DNA of 64,000 nucleotides from Schleiferiaceae bacterium (GCA_018401735.1 JAGYKI010000001.1:186001-250000), one strand, 5' to 3'; numbered from the stretch's first letter, positions 15,669-25,532 are shown. Notes: generated by a model from the letters alone, not told the origin. A program made the numbers and translations.

Positions 15669-16403
15669 GTGTACATAGTCATAGATGGCGGTAACACCCG
15701 AATTAAAGTAGCTCAATTTCAGGATGAAAACCTCCAAAATTTAGAGATTTTCGCTGATCAAAAAGCCCTAAATATTTTTTTAAAAAAATGTCTATTGGCC
15801 CAAGCCATCATCGTTTCCAATGTTGGATTTTGGACTTTTGAAGCTTTAAACTCATTTCAGGGTAGGTTAATTTATTTAAATAAAGAAATTAAAGTGCCTT
15901 TTCAGTCCTTTTATGCCAGTCCTCAAACTCTAGGCAATGATCGTCGTGCTTTAGCGGCAGCAGCGCTTTATGAGTTTCCTAAGCAAAATTGCCTAGTACT
16001 TGACGCTGGCACTTGTTTAACGGTGGACTTTATTGATGCCAAGGGGGCTTACCATGGTGGAGCAATTAGCCCTGGATTAAATATGCGCTTTGAGGCATTG
16101 CATTCTTTCACCCAAAATCTTCCTAAAATTAATTGGTCGGATAAAAATTTACCATCATTAATTGGTGACTCTACCGTAAATAGCATTCTCAGTGGAGTAG
16201 TGCGAGGTTATTTGGCCGAAATCGAAGGAATTATTGAACAATATAAAGAAGAATTTAACGATTTACGCATAGTATTATGTGGTGGAGACACATCTTTGTT
16301 GCGCCCGTGGCTTAAAAATGACATATTTGCACCCTCAAATTTTTTGATTAAAGGACTTGAATACATTCTCCGATATAACCTGGAAGGCTTTGAAAAGTCT
16401 TAA
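15669..16403 (+). CDS. coaX: Type III pantothenate kinase
   Basis: From a GTG start at 15669 the product is 244 residues, the normal CoaX length. It begins MYIVIDGGNTRIK, matching the 'DxGNT' phosphate-binding motif at residues 6-10. It contains DAGTCLTVDFID at 112-123 and GGAISPGLNMRFEAL in the pantothenate-binding region. The open frame continues about 55 codons upstream but that part crosses the tRNA-Phe gene and is not real. CoaX phosphorylates pantothenate as the first step of coenzyme A synthesis. It heads the envelope cluster and overlaps the next gene by 14 bp. Confidence 0.93.
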   Translation: MYIVIDGGNTRIKVAQFQDENLQNLEIFADQKALNIFLKKCLLAQAIIVSNVGFWTFEALNSFQGRLIYLNKEIKVPFQSFYASPQTLGNDRRALAAAALYEFPKQNCLVLDAGTCLTVDFIDAKGAYHGGAISPGLNMRFEALHSFTQNLPKINWSDKNLPSLIGDSTVNSILSGVVRGYLAEIEGIIEQYKEEFNDLRIVLCGGDTSLLRPWLKNDIFAPSNFLIKGLEYILRYNLEGFEKS

Positions 16404-17700
16404 TTTACTCATTTATTGCGCCCTAGGCTTTGGTACTTTGGCTCAAACTAATTCAGTTTCTCCTTATTCGCGCTTTGGCTTAGGAGATACTTACCATCAA
16501 CTTAATGCGAGACAAGTAGGTATGGGAGGCGCAAGTTTAGCGACTTACGATGCCTTAAATATTAATTTTCTTAATCCCGCTTCTTACACGGATTTGCAGT
16601 TAACCACTTTTAATGTGGGATTTGAAGGTAGCTTAATAGACCAAATCCAAGATAATCCTTCCATAAGCGTAAGTAATAACCGTTCAGGTATGCGAGATCT
16701 TTCGGTGGGTGTGCCTTTAACCAAGTGGTGGGGATCTGCCGTAGCTTTGGTTCCCTATTCTTTTAAGGGTTATGAAATTAGTTCTAGCCGATCTGCTTTA
16801 AGCGATACCAACGTGAGTATAACCGATCGTTTTTCGGGTGATGGTGGATTGAACTCTATCATTTGGGGAAACGCATTTAAGGTAGCCGAGGGATTATCTA
16901 TTGGAGTTAATGCACAATATGTATTTGGCTCCATTAGGGAAAATACCATTATTGATTACCGGAATGAAAGCTTTTTCGATACTCGTTTAGAAGAAGAGAG
17001 TCAGATAAGCGGATTACTTTTTAAAGCGGGCGCAAAATATCAGTATCAATTACCCAATGACCGTTTTATTTCGGCAGGCTTGAATTTTCAAAATGCCAGT
17101 AGCCTTCAATCAGATAACCTAAGCTACCAATACACCTTAAGCGGTGTTAGTCCGGTAGATACTCTTAAAGGAGGGAGCACCACTTCAGGTGAGTTTAACA
17201 TAGGAAGTGAATTTGGTTTTGGTTTGTCTTATGGTGCACAAGCGAGCGGTGCCATGCAACCTTCTTGGGGAGTAAACGTCGATTATAAAAGTACCAATGG
17301 TGCCGATTTTCGTAGACCAGATGGTAGCGGTGAACTGCTGAATGCTTTTCAATTAAATGTTGGTTCTTTTTTGACTCCTAGACAAAGTTTTAAAAAGTTA
17401 GAACGTAGCACGAACTTTTTCACCAACGTAGAGTATAGAATTGGTGGTTTTTACGAAAAGATGCCTTTTCAACTGTCTGATACAGATCTTTACAATTATG
17501 GCATCACTTTTGGCTTAGGTTTACCGATCAAGCAAAGATCACAGGCACCAGGAGAGTTTAAAGTAAGTACCGTAAATATCGGTGTTATGGCTGGCAGAAG
17601 AGGAAGCTTAGAAAATGGCCTAATTCAAGAAGAGTATCTCAGCTTTTATCTGGCAGTTACTTTTAACGACAAATGGTTTATAGATTATAAATACCGATAA
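16390..17700 (+). CDS. Outer-membrane beta-barrel protein
   Basis: Starting at TTG 16390 gives 436 residues with a signal peptide (MKSLNLLIYCALGFGTLAQ); a further TTG at 16357 would add 11 residues before it. After the signal comes SVSPYSRFGLGD and QVGMGGASLATYDALNINFLNPAS, a pattern typical of the OmpP1/FadL- or PorV-like barrels of Bacteroidota, followed by alternating beta strands ending in WFIDYKYR. It probably forms an outer-membrane barrel of about 14 strands. It overlaps coaX and is followed 13 bp later by a TPR gene, a conserved order in this phylum. Confidence 0.75.
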   Translation: MKSLNLLIYCALGFGTLAQTNSVSPYSRFGLGDTYHQLNARQVGMGGASLATYDALNINFLNPASYTDLQLTTFNVGFEGSLIDQIQDNPSISVSNNRSGMRDLSVGVPLTKWWGSAVALVPYSFKGYEISSSRSALSDTNVSITDRFSGDGGLNSIIWGNAFKVAEGLSIGVNAQYVFGSIRENTIIDYRNESFFDTRLEEESQISGLLFKAGAKYQYQLPNDRFISAGLNFQNASSLQSDNLSYQYTLSGVSPVDTLKGGSTTSGEFNIGSEFGFGLSYGAQASGAMQPSWGVNVDYKSTNGADFRRPDGSGELLNAFQLNVGSFLTPRQSFKKLERSTNFFTNVEYRIGGFYEKMPFQLSDTDLYNYGITFGLGLPIKQRSQAPGEFKVSTVNIGVMAGRRGSLENGLIQEEYLSFYLAVTFNDKWFIDYKYR

Positions 17701-17713
17701 TTAATACCCAAAT

Positions 17714-19132
17714 ATGAAAACGACCCTTTACGCGCTCGCTATGCTAATTGGAATGAGCGGAATGCTTAGAGCTCAAGAATATGGTGAGGACAGTGCCAAG
17801 TGCCGCGAAAACCTTTACATCTATTACGAACTAGCCAAGAAAAAACAGTGGGCGGAAGCCTACGATAGCTGGAAAATGGTTTATGATATCTGTCCACAGT
17901 CTAGTAAGAACAACTTCATATACGGTCCTTACATTGTAAATGCCAAAATTGATTTGGCAGAAGAGGCTAAAGATGAAGCGGCCTTAGCGAAGTACCGTGC
18001 TCTTTTGATGGATGTTTATGACGCTAGAAATAAATATTATCCCGGAAAAGAGGGCTATGTTTTCGCAAGAAAAGCTCTCGATATGCAAAAGCAATATCCA
18101 GATAGTTTAGAAGCCATCTATAAACTTTTTAATGACGCTCTTGAACTGGATGGTCCAGAGCAGAGCGCAGCATTTTACAATTATTTCTTCGTTACGGCTG
18201 CTCGTTTGTTCAACGAGAAAATTTTTGAAGTTAATGATGTGTTTCAAGCTTATAACGTTGTTATAGAAGGAATTGAGGTTAATAGTAATGCCTTAAACCT
18301 ATCCATTGCGGCATTAACTGAAAAGCGTGATTCCAATGCAGTAGCACTAAATCAAAAAGAGCAAAGCGAATTAGAAAAAGCCGAACGTGAATTAGATCGC
18401 TACACTAAGGTAGAATCTAATATTGAAAAAATCCTCGGACCCATTGCTACTTGCGATAAGTTGAATTTGATCTACAATCCTGAAACTTTTGCCGCTAATA
18501 AGTCAGATACTCTTTGGTTAAAGCGTGCAACAAAAATGCTTCAAAAAGAACGTAGAAATGAGGAAGGCGATTTTGAAGATTGTACGGATAACCCCATCTT
18601 CTTCGATATTTCAGATGCCCTTTACAAGCTAGAGCCGTCTGCACCATCTGCACGCGCAATGTTTGTTATGGCTTATCGCAATAAAGAATCTAGCAAAGCG
18701 GCCCAATACATTAAAGAGGCTATTAGCTATGAGATTGATCCGATCAAACGCGCTGCGGATTATGTTAAATTAGGCTCAATTTACATTAAATTAGGAAATC
18801 TTGCGGCAGCTAAAGCAGCGGCGCTCAAAGCGGCAGCCTTGGATAAATCTAGTGGTGATGCCTATATCGTTTTGGCAACTTCTTATGCTCAAGCAGATGG
18901 AACTTGTGGAAATAATGTCTTCGAGAAGAAAGCAGTATATTGGGCTGCCATTGATAAGCTAAATGTTGCGAAAAGTGTTGATCCTAGTCTTACCAATAAA
19001 GCAAATAAGATGATTAACGCATACAAGCAGCAATTACCAGATAAAGGTTTAAGCTTTCAGTTAGGGCACACCGCTGGCGAATCTTATACCATCGGTTGTT
19101 TTATTAATGAAACTATTACAGTAAGTTTTTAA
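17714..19132 (+). CDS. Periplasmic TPR-repeat protein
   Basis: The 472-residue product has a signal peptide (MKTTLYALAMLIGMSGMLRAQ). It has helical repeats throughout, with clear TPR-like pairs at about residues 318-390 (ADYVKLGSIYIKLGNLAAAK, then SSGDAYIVLATSYAQADG). A long charged coiled segment lies near 200-245. The C-terminus is beta-like (GESYTIGCFINETITVSF). It sits between the barrel gene and lptC, 13 bp after the former, and its stop codon overlaps the lptC ATG by 1 bp. It probably acts in envelope assembly at the periplasmic side of the outer membrane; the exact role is unknown. Confidence 0.8.
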   Translation: MKTTLYALAMLIGMSGMLRAQEYGEDSAKCRENLYIYYELAKKKQWAEAYDSWKMVYDICPQSSKNNFIYGPYIVNAKIDLAEEAKDEAALAKYRALLMDVYDARNKYYPGKEGYVFARKALDMQKQYPDSLEAIYKLFNDALELDGPEQSAAFYNYFFVTAARLFNEKIFEVNDVFQAYNVVIEGIEVNSNALNLSIAALTEKRDSNAVALNQKEQSELEKAERELDRYTKVESNIEKILGPIATCDKLNLIYNPETFAANKSDTLWLKRATKMLQKERRNEEGDFEDCTDNPIFFDISDALYKLEPSAPSARAMFVMAYRNKESSKAAQYIKEAISYEIDPIKRAADYVKLGSIYIKLGNLAAAKAAALKAAALDKSSGDAYIVLATSYAQADGTCGNNVFEKKAVYWAAIDKLNVAKSVDPSLTNKANKMINAYKQQLPDKGLSFQLGHTAGESYTIGCFINETITVSF

Positions 19133-19698
19133 TGCGTAAAGCATTTTGTCATATTAAAAGCATCGTTTCTTTTGGAGCGATGCTTTTTTTAATTTTCGCC
19201 TGTGAAAATGAGGTGGCTAAGGTGCAAAGCTTAGCGCGTGATGAGCGCATACCGATGGAGATACAGCAAAATTTTAAATTGATGTATTCGGATAGTACTT
19301 TCCTGAGAATGGAATTAAGAGCGCCGATCGCCGAAAGCTACCCTCAGTTGGAGAACCCACAGCGTGAGTTTAAAAAGGGCATTAAGGTGCGGTTTTTAGA
19401 CGCTGATGGTCTCGAAAGCTCTAGCTTAGAATCGGATTATGCTTTGCAACTTATCAATAAAGATTTGTGGGAGGCACGAGGGAATGTAATCGTAATCAAT
19501 AAAAAAGGGGAACGGTTAAATACAGAAAAACTATTTTGGGATAATCGTAAGGAGATAATTTACAGTGATGAGTTTGTGAAAATCACCACTCCAAATGAAA
19601 TTATTATGGGCGAAGGCTTTCAAGCTGACCAAAATTTTGAAACTTACGAGATCAATCACGTATCAGGAATAATAAATATAGAAGACGACGATGCTTAA
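19132..19698 (+). CDS. lptC: LPS export ABC transporter periplasmic protein LptC
   Basis: The 188-residue product has a lipoprotein-like N-terminus with Cys24 after LFLIFA. The remainder is a single beta-rich OstA-like domain: FKLMYSDSTFLRMELRAP, GIKVRFLDADG, SDYALQLINKDLWEARGNVI and LFWDNRKEIIYSDEFVKITT show the repeated strand pattern of LptC/LptA. LptC links the LptBFG transporter to the periplasmic bridge that carries lipopolysaccharide. It starts in the stop codon of the TPR gene and overlaps the next gene by 8 bp. Confidence 0.85.
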   Translation: MRKAFCHIKSIVSFGAMLFLIFACENEVAKVQSLARDERIPMEIQQNFKLMYSDSTFLRMELRAPIAESYPQLENPQREFKKGIKVRFLDADGLESSSLESDYALQLINKDLWEARGNVIVINKKGERLNTEKLFWDNRKEIIYSDEFVKITTPNEIIMGEGFQADQNFETYEINHVSGIINIEDDDA

Positions 19699-19906
19699 AA
19701 TGTTAAGGGTAGTAGAAGTAGTATGGGCAGCTATGGCAATTTTTTGCTTGGTAGAATTTGTCCGTCTAATTAATACCGAGGGTGAGCAGAAATGGATATA
19801 TGGTGGCTTTATGCTTGTATCGATTTTTATGTTTTTCTTTAGAAGGAGAACTAGGAAGCGCTTTACCCAAATTAAGGAAGAGCGCGAAAATGGTAAAACA
19901 AATTAA
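19691..19906 (+). CDS. Small two-helix membrane protein
   Basis: This 71-residue protein has two hydrophobic helices (about 5-26 and 36-52), followed by a strongly basic segment FRRRTRKRF and a charged tail. It overlaps lptC by 8 bp and is followed by the CBS protein gene after 4 bp, so it is a genuine member of the operon. Similar small membrane proteins occur at this position in related Bacteroidota. No function is known to me. Confidence 0.75.
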   Translation: MLKMLRVVEVVWAAMAIFCLVEFVRLINTEGEQKWIYGGFMLVSIFMFFFRRRTRKRFTQIKEERENGKTN

Positions 19907-19910
19907 TTAA

Positions 19911-21164
19911 GTGGAATACTTTCTTATTATTAGTATTTCTATCTTCTTTTCCGCATTTTTCTCGGGAATAGAGATAGCTTTTATTTCTTCCAATCGCTTT
20001 CATATTGAGCTGGAAAACAAAAAGGGCAGCTATATTTATAAGATAATTAGCTTCTTAGTACAAAATCCACCACGCTTTATAGCGGCTATGCTGGTGGGCA
20101 ATAATGTGGCCCTTGTTATTTATGGACTTTTTATGCCGGAGGTCCTTTCGCCCTACTTACCCCTAGAAAACCCCTACCTTTTACTGCTGGTGCAAACGGT
20201 TCTCAGTACGGTGCTAATCTTAATTTTCGCTGAATTTTTACCGAAAGCTTTGTTCAATGCAAACTCAAATGCCTTGCTAGAGTTTTTTGCTATTCCTAGC
20301 GGCTTTTTTTACTTTCTATTTTATCCGATAGTTAGTCTCATGATTGGAATTAGCAATTTTGTGATGCACTATATTTTTAAAATGGAAGAAGAGGAAGGTC
20401 AAAAGGCTTTCAATAAAGTAGACCTAGACAATTATATACGCGAACGTACGGATCTAGCGGATGAGAAAGAAGAAGTAGATCACGAAATTGTAATCTTCCG
20501 TAATGCGCTAGACTTTAGCGATCGGAAGGCAAGAGAGTTTATGATTCCACGGACCGAAATGGTGGCCATGGAGGTGAATGAAGATATCGAAGAATTAAAA
20601 GCGGAGTTCATCAGCTCTAACCTTTCTAAAATATTAATTTACAAGAATACAGCGGATCATATTATTGGCTATGTGCACTCTTTTGAACTTTTTAAAAGAC
20701 CTAAAGATATACGAGCTATTCTTCGTCCTGTTAGCTTTCTTCCCGAAAGTATGCCCGCCCATGAAACCTTAAAACTTCTGATGAAAGAAAAAAGGAGTAT
20801 TGCTGTGGTTCTCGACGAATTTGGGGGCACGGCGGGATTGGTTACGGTGGAAGATGTAATCGAAGAGATTTTTGGCGAAATCGACGATGAGCACGACGTA
20901 GAAGAAAATGTAGAAAAACAGATTTCTGAAAACGAATTCATTTTCTCGGCGAAAATCGAAATTGATTATCTCAATGAGAAATACCAGTTTACCTTACCGG
21001 AAGATGATAACTACAACTCACTAGGCGGTTTAGTCATCAATTTATTAGAATCCATCCCCGAAAAGGGAAAAGAAATTCGTATTGAAAATTATATTCTTAA
21101 AATGGAAGAGGTGAGTAACTCTCGTATCGAAACCATCCGCTTAAAACGCAGTGAAAATGATTAA
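19911..21164 (+). CDS. CNNM/CBS-domain hemolysin-like protein (HlyC/CorC family)
   Basis: From a GTG start the product is 417 residues. It has an N-terminal DUF21/CNNM membrane domain with about four helices (residues 1-160), a pair of CBS domains at about 200-325 (including FMIPRTEMVAMEVNED and DEFGGTAGLVTVEDVIEEIFGEI), and a C-terminal CorC_HlyC transporter-associated domain (340-410). The family includes Mg2+/Co2+ efflux proteins and GldE-like gliding proteins; which applies here cannot be decided. It ends the coaX-led envelope operon, tail to tail with the following minus-strand gene. Confidence 0.9.
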   Translation: MEYFLIISISIFFSAFFSGIEIAFISSNRFHIELENKKGSYIYKIISFLVQNPPRFIAAMLVGNNVALVIYGLFMPEVLSPYLPLENPYLLLLVQTVLSTVLILIFAEFLPKALFNANSNALLEFFAIPSGFFYFLFYPIVSLMIGISNFVMHYIFKMEEEEGQKAFNKVDLDNYIRERTDLADEKEEVDHEIVIFRNALDFSDRKAREFMIPRTEMVAMEVNEDIEELKAEFISSNLSKILIYKNTADHIIGYVHSFELFKRPKDIRAILRPVSFLPESMPAHETLKLLMKEKRSIAVVLDEFGGTAGLVTVEDVIEEIFGEIDDEHDVEENVEKQISENEFIFSAKIEIDYLNEKYQFTLPEDDNYNSLGGLVINLLESIPEKGKEIRIENYILKMEEVSNSRIETIRLKRSEND

Positions 21165-21165
21165 T

Positions 21166-21984
21166 TTAGAGTCCTTTCTTTCGGATTTCATCGAAGTTTC
21201 GAACCAATAACTTATTGGCTAAGCGAGCATTGTAGTCGAAATTACCGTCTTGCATTTCTGGTAACATCTCTTTTGCAAACTCCATTACTTTATCCTCAAG
21301 CTTGTTCATATAGCTTTGCGAAGGCTGGCCAGTTACGGTACAGGCAATACTTATTCGCTTAAAGGTGATTAAGTAGATTTTATAACCGTTAAAGTCTACC
21401 CAGTCAATGGCTTGACCATTACGTAAAATAGCGTCTTCTACCATGCGACGAATTGTGTCCAACATCAATGAGGTAACCTCATTGTTGTCGCTAGAATACT
21501 CACTTAGCATGCCGATAAGGCTGCGATTTTCATTTTCTAGCACAAAAACGTCACTCAGTTTTACCCGCACATCATCTTGAACTTTCGACTCGATTTTTTC
21601 ACGGTATAGATGGGTAGGATCCTTAAGTTTATTAACCTTTCCGAAGCCTAAATTATTTTTCAGACGGCTAAAACTAGTGCTAAAATATTCCGACATCATG
21701 TTGTGAAAAACCGGACTAAGTGCAGCTTGAATTCTTTCTGGATTCTCTTCGATTTCCTTTTCTAAAGTTTGATAAAATAAATGACCAAATTCCTTGGGAA
21801 AATCTCTGCGAAAGCGCATAAACCAGTCCACTAAGATAGGCTCCATATTCTGCTCGAGTTTCTTGCGAACAGTAATTTCTTCTCGTACAGACTCTATCTC
21901 GCTAAAAGCATCATCTGTTTGTTGACGTTCTTCACGAATTAATAAGTCCTTAAGAATTTCTAATGAACTGGGCTTCTCACTCAT
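21166..21984 (-). CDS. Unrecognised cytoplasmic protein paired with a coiled-coil protein
   Basis: This 272-residue protein has no signal peptide or membrane segment. Its N-terminal 90 residues (LEILKDLLIREERQQ, then LEQNMEPILVDWF and NPERIQAALSPVF) resemble the helical module that precedes OmpA domains in some cyanobacterial and proteobacterial proteins. Its C-terminal half (about 150-255) has an alternating alpha/beta pattern suggestive of a longin or roadblock-like fold. Both resemblances are inference. It starts inside the end of the upstream coiled-coil gene with an 8-bp overlap, so the two are coupled. The stop lies 1 bp past the opposing CBS gene. Confidence 0.6.
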   Translation of the reverse strand: MSEKPSSLEILKDLLIREERQQTDDAFSEIESVREEITVRKKLEQNMEPILVDWFMRFRRDFPKEFGHLFYQTLEKEIEENPERIQAALSPVFHNMMSEYFSTSFSRLKNNLGFGKVNKLKDPTHLYREKIESKVQDDVRVKLSDVFVLENENRSLIGMLSEYSSDNNEVTSLMLDTIRRMVEDAILRNGQAIDWVDFNGYKIYLITFKRISIACTVTGQPSQSYMNKLEDKVMEFAKEMLPEMQDGNFDYNARLANKLLVRNFDEIRKKGL

Positions 21985-23128
21985 CTAGTAGTTGGCTTAA
22001 TTTTTTCAAAGTTTCACGTAAGGCCTCTTTTTTAGAGTTGTTCTCAGTGCGATTAGCAAGCTGGCGCTGAGTTAGATCGTACATGGCATCTAATTTAGCT
22101 TCCATGCGGATATTATTTTCGTAAATTTTACGATCCAAACGATCGGCGATTTCCTTCAGTGCTTCAGGGTCTCCGTAATTATTTTTAATCTTATTGTTTA
22201 AGCTTAGTTCAACGTCGTTTAATTTAGAGCTAAGGCTTTCAAATAACATTTTTACTTGATCAGCTTTTACGCTACTGCCAAGTTGTTCTTCCGCTTTACT
22301 AAGTCTATTTTCTATAGTGGAGGTGTTGGCAATGCTTTCACGCATGAAAGAAACCACATCATTTTCCAATACTTTTTGAAGACCATTAAATTGTTGAGTC
22401 AGTTTTTTACGATCATCTGCAGCGTAATCAAATCTTTCGTTCACACGACCCGTTAAACGCTCTAATAAATCTTGAACATCATTTTCGAAGTTGTTTTGAC
22501 GTTCTGAAATGGTATTTTGGAATTCTAGGTTTTTAGGGAAACCTTGGTTTCTTAAGGACTTAATTTCTTCTTCTAAGTTAGAGAGACGATTACTAACCTT
22601 TACTTGATCCTGCGCACTAACGCTATCTTCTAATTCGCCTAAACGATTTTCAATTTTTGAACTAAAAGCGACTTGACTAGCGGTAATTTTTTCTTTAAAA
22701 GCATTAACCTCTGCCTTCAGTGCATCGGCCTTACCATCTACCTTATCGTTAATATTTAATTCAACTTGGTTCAAACGTGACTCTAAATTACTTACTAATT
22801 CTGCTTCAGCTAATTTACCTTCTTTCTTGGCATCAACAAATTCTTGGATAAGTTTTTCAACCTCAGGATTTAATGAGCTGTTTGTTAGGCCAGAGCCGTT
22901 GTTTCTTAATTTCAGGGAAGCCATCTCTTGATTTAGTTCCTCTATAATAGAAACTAAGTGGCTATTAGAGCTTTCCACACGACGACTAAGCCCACGGAAA
23001 CGATTTTCGATTCTTTCAATCTGATTACCAACTAGAATCTTTTTGATCGCATTCAATCTTTTATCGTCTGCAGATTCATTCTGTACGATGTCTGGGGTGC
23101 TTTCTAATCTGATCTCTTTAGTGTCCAT
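21977..23128 (-). CDS. Long coiled-coil protein
   Basis: The 383-residue protein is almost entirely predicted coiled coil, rich in Leu/Glu/Lys/Asn/Gln heptads, with several repeats of the type 'IENRL..LE..' (for example VSNLESRLNQVELNIN, SSKIENRLGELEDSV, TSTIENRLSKAEEQLG, SSKLNDVELSLNNKI). No signal peptide or membrane helix is present. It overlaps the downstream 272-residue gene by 8 bp. The pair probably forms a cytoplasmic complex, perhaps cytoskeletal or scaffold-like; this is inference from structure and coupling only. Confidence 0.75.
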   Translation of the reverse strand: MDTKEIRLESTPDIVQNESADDKRLNAIKKILVGNQIERIENRFRGLSRRVESSNSHLVSIIEELNQEMASLKLRNNGSGLTNSSLNPEVEKLIQEFVDAKKEGKLAEAELVSNLESRLNQVELNINDKVDGKADALKAEVNAFKEKITASQVAFSSKIENRLGELEDSVSAQDQVKVSNRLSNLEEEIKSLRNQGFPKNLEFQNTISERQNNFENDVQDLLERLTGRVNERFDYAADDRKKLTQQFNGLQKVLENDVVSFMRESIANTSTIENRLSKAEEQLGSSVKADQVKMLFESLSSKLNDVELSLNNKIKNNYGDPEALKEIADRLDRKIYENNIRMEAKLDAMYDLTQRQLANRTENNSKKEALRETLKKLSQLLDE

Positions 23129-23287
23129 GTCTCATTTGCTTTTTAAAGTCCCTACAAATAAAAAACACTTACTACCCACAGGCCCTGCTTATTCGATAAT
23201 TGGTAAAATTTAGCGGATTAAAGTACATTTCTTTATAAAAGATTGCATTGAGTGCCATAAATATAAAAGCTTTTACCACAACAATTG

Positions 23288-23295
23288 TATATTCG
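23288..23295 (+). promoter_or_regulatory. Probable -7 promoter box for the PPIase gene
   Basis: TATATTCG in the context TTGTATATTCGC is a one-base variant of TAnnTTTG. It lies 28 bp before the ATG at 23324. The same TTGTATATTCGC context recurs at 28649, which supports its use as a promoter in this genome. Confidence 0.4.
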
Positions 23296-23323
23296 CAGCC
23301 TTAATTTTCAAAGCTTAGAATCA

Positions 23324-25510
23324 ATGGCTACATTAGAGCGTATAAGACAACGTTCCGGACTTCTTCTCATCGTTATAGGTTTAGCGATGCTTGCATTTAT
23401 CTTAACTGACCTTTTAGGTTCAGGTAATTCTATGTTACGCAATAATGCTAATGTAGTAGGTGAAGTTGACGGTACTGAAATTGACATCAGAGATTTCAAT
23501 ATTAAAATGGATGAGCGATTAGCTTTAATTCAACAGCAGAACCCACAACAAGCAGCAGGCATCAGCCGCATTATGTTGGCAGATCAAATTTGGAGAGAAT
23601 ATCAAGAGGAAATTCTTTTAGGTGCCAATTATGAAGAACTAGGTTTAGCAGTAAATGACTTAGAACTATTTCAACGCATTACAAAAAATCCTCAAGTAAG
23701 AGGACAAGAGGGTTTTAAAGATAAGGTAACGGGTAAGTTTAGTACTGCTCAATTAAAGCAGTATATCCAAAATATCGAGGATAATGTAAATAACGATCCT
23801 CAGGCTTCAGCGGCTTTCCAGCAATGGATTAACTTCGAAAATGGTACTCGTGATGAAGCTTTACGCAATAAGTATCTTTATGCAGTGCGTAAAGGTTTAT
23901 ATATGCCTTCTGCTTTAGCAAAAGCGGATTACAATCGCCGTAATGATTTAAGCACGATTCAGTACCTCGGATTAGAATATAGTTCTATCGTTGATTCCAC
24001 TGTTGAAGTTAGCGATAGTGAATTAAAATCCTATTACAAGAAAAATAGCGATGACTTTAAAAGCGAAGGCACTCGTGATATAGCGTTTGTTAATTTCCCC
24101 GTGCAGCCTTCTGCTAAAGATCGTATGGTTTTACAAAACGAATTAAGAGAATATTTAGCCGATCAAATAATAACCGTGAGAGGCAGAACAGATACCTTAG
24201 TAAGTTTTGCTAATACTGATGATGACTCGTCATACGCGGTCGGTCGCTCTGATTTGAATGTTACCGCTGCCTTCTATGAGAAAGAGGCTTTAACAGCACC
24301 CATGGATTCCATCTTATTCGAACAAGAAAAGGGCTTTATTTATGGTCCTTACGAAGAAAATGGCGTTTATGCTTTAGCTAAGATTAGTGATATTGCCTAC
24401 GTTCCAGATTCGGTTCAAGCCCGTCATATATTATTAAGTTTTCAAGGCGCTGCTAATGGTCGCTCAGAGTCTACTCGCGCACCTCAGGATGCCAAAAACC
24501 TAGCCGATAGCCTGTTAAAGGTAGTAAGCGAGGATAGTACTCAGTTTGGTGCTTTAGCAAAACAATATTCAGATGATCCGGGTTCCGGTGCAAAAGGTGG
24601 TGCTTTAGGTTGGTTTAGCCAAGGACAAATGGTGGCTTCCTTTAATAAGTATTGTTTCTTTAATGAAAAGGGAGATATTGGCCTTGTGTTCTCTCAATTT
24701 GGCTTCCATATTATTCACATTCAAGATCAGAAGGGTTCGAATAAATCTTTGAAATTGGTTAAAATCCAACGTCAAATTGAAGCAAGTGATGTTACCCGCG
24801 ATAGTATCTACGATTTAGCAAGTAAGTTTGCTGCTGAGGCTAATGCCGAAGGGGCTGATTTTGCTGAAGTTGCTTCTAATTTAGGATACAACCCTCGTCC
24901 TGCAGCTAATATCGGAGTATTCCAAGAGAGCATTTTAGGGATAGGTCAAAACCGTGAGGTGGTGCGTTGGGTTCACAATGAAGAAACTGCTCTAGGTGCC
25001 ATCCAGTTATTTAATCAAGACAATAATTCTTTTCTGGTAACTCAGTTAACTCAAATTCAGCCCGAGGGAACACTGCCTTTTGAAATGGTTAAAGAAAGAA
25101 TTGCACCTTTAGTTCGTAAAGAGAAAAAAGGTGAGATGTTAAGCGAGAAACTGAAGGCTGCTCAAGCTAGTCAAAGCGATTTTGCAGCTTTAGCCGCAGA
25201 TTTAGGGGTGCAGGTTAAGAATCAAGGAATTAATTTCGCTACTTCTAATTTAACCGGTTTCGGTAACGAGCCGAAAATAATTGGCGCTGCCACAAGCTTA
25301 GCTTTAAATACTACTTCAGAGCCAATTATTGGTGAAAGAGGTGTTTATTTAGTAAGAGTGAGCGCTCGAACAGATGCCGAAGAATTAAGTAGTTACGAGT
25401 CTGAACAAATTAGAATCGAAACCGAAATGGTAAATTTAGCTGATCAGAAAGTATTCGAGTCGATTAAAAACTCGGCCGAGATAATTGATAATCGTCCTAA
25501 ATTTTACTAG
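23324..25510 (+). CDS. SurA/PpiD-type peptidylprolyl isomerase
   Basis: From the ATG at 23324 the 728-residue product begins MATLERIRQRSGLLLIVIGL, an uncleaved membrane anchor like that of PpiD. A SurA_N-like helical region follows (about 45-250). A PpiC rotamase domain lies at about 365-465 (ARHILLSFQG, QYSDDPGSGAKGGALGWFSQ, FGFHIIHI). Two further C-terminal modules follow. It should act as a periplasmic folding factor for secreted and outer-membrane proteins. An open extension of 13 codons upstream would overlap the promoter. A strong terminator follows at 25533. Confidence 0.9.
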   Translation: MATLERIRQRSGLLLIVIGLAMLAFILTDLLGSGNSMLRNNANVVGEVDGTEIDIRDFNIKMDERLALIQQQNPQQAAGISRIMLADQIWREYQEEILLGANYEELGLAVNDLELFQRITKNPQVRGQEGFKDKVTGKFSTAQLKQYIQNIEDNVNNDPQASAAFQQWINFENGTRDEALRNKYLYAVRKGLYMPSALAKADYNRRNDLSTIQYLGLEYSSIVDSTVEVSDSELKSYYKKNSDDFKSEGTRDIAFVNFPVQPSAKDRMVLQNELREYLADQIITVRGRTDTLVSFANTDDDSSYAVGRSDLNVTAAFYEKEALTAPMDSILFEQEKGFIYGPYEENGVYALAKISDIAYVPDSVQARHILLSFQGAANGRSESTRAPQDAKNLADSLLKVVSEDSTQFGALAKQYSDDPGSGAKGGALGWFSQGQMVASFNKYCFFNEKGDIGLVFSQFGFHIIHIQDQKGSNKSLKLVKIQRQIEASDVTRDSIYDLASKFAAEANAEGADFAEVASNLGYNPRPAANIGVFQESILGIGQNREVVRWVHNEETALGAIQLFNQDNNSFLVTQLTQIQPEGTLPFEMVKERIAPLVRKEKKGEMLSEKLKAAQASQSDFAALAADLGVQVKNQGINFATSNLTGFGNEPKIIGAATSLALNTTSEPIIGERGVYLVRVSARTDAEELSSYESEQIRIETEMVNLADQKVFESIKNSAEIIDNRPKFY

Positions 25511-25532
25511 TCCAAAATAGTCTTTATACTGA

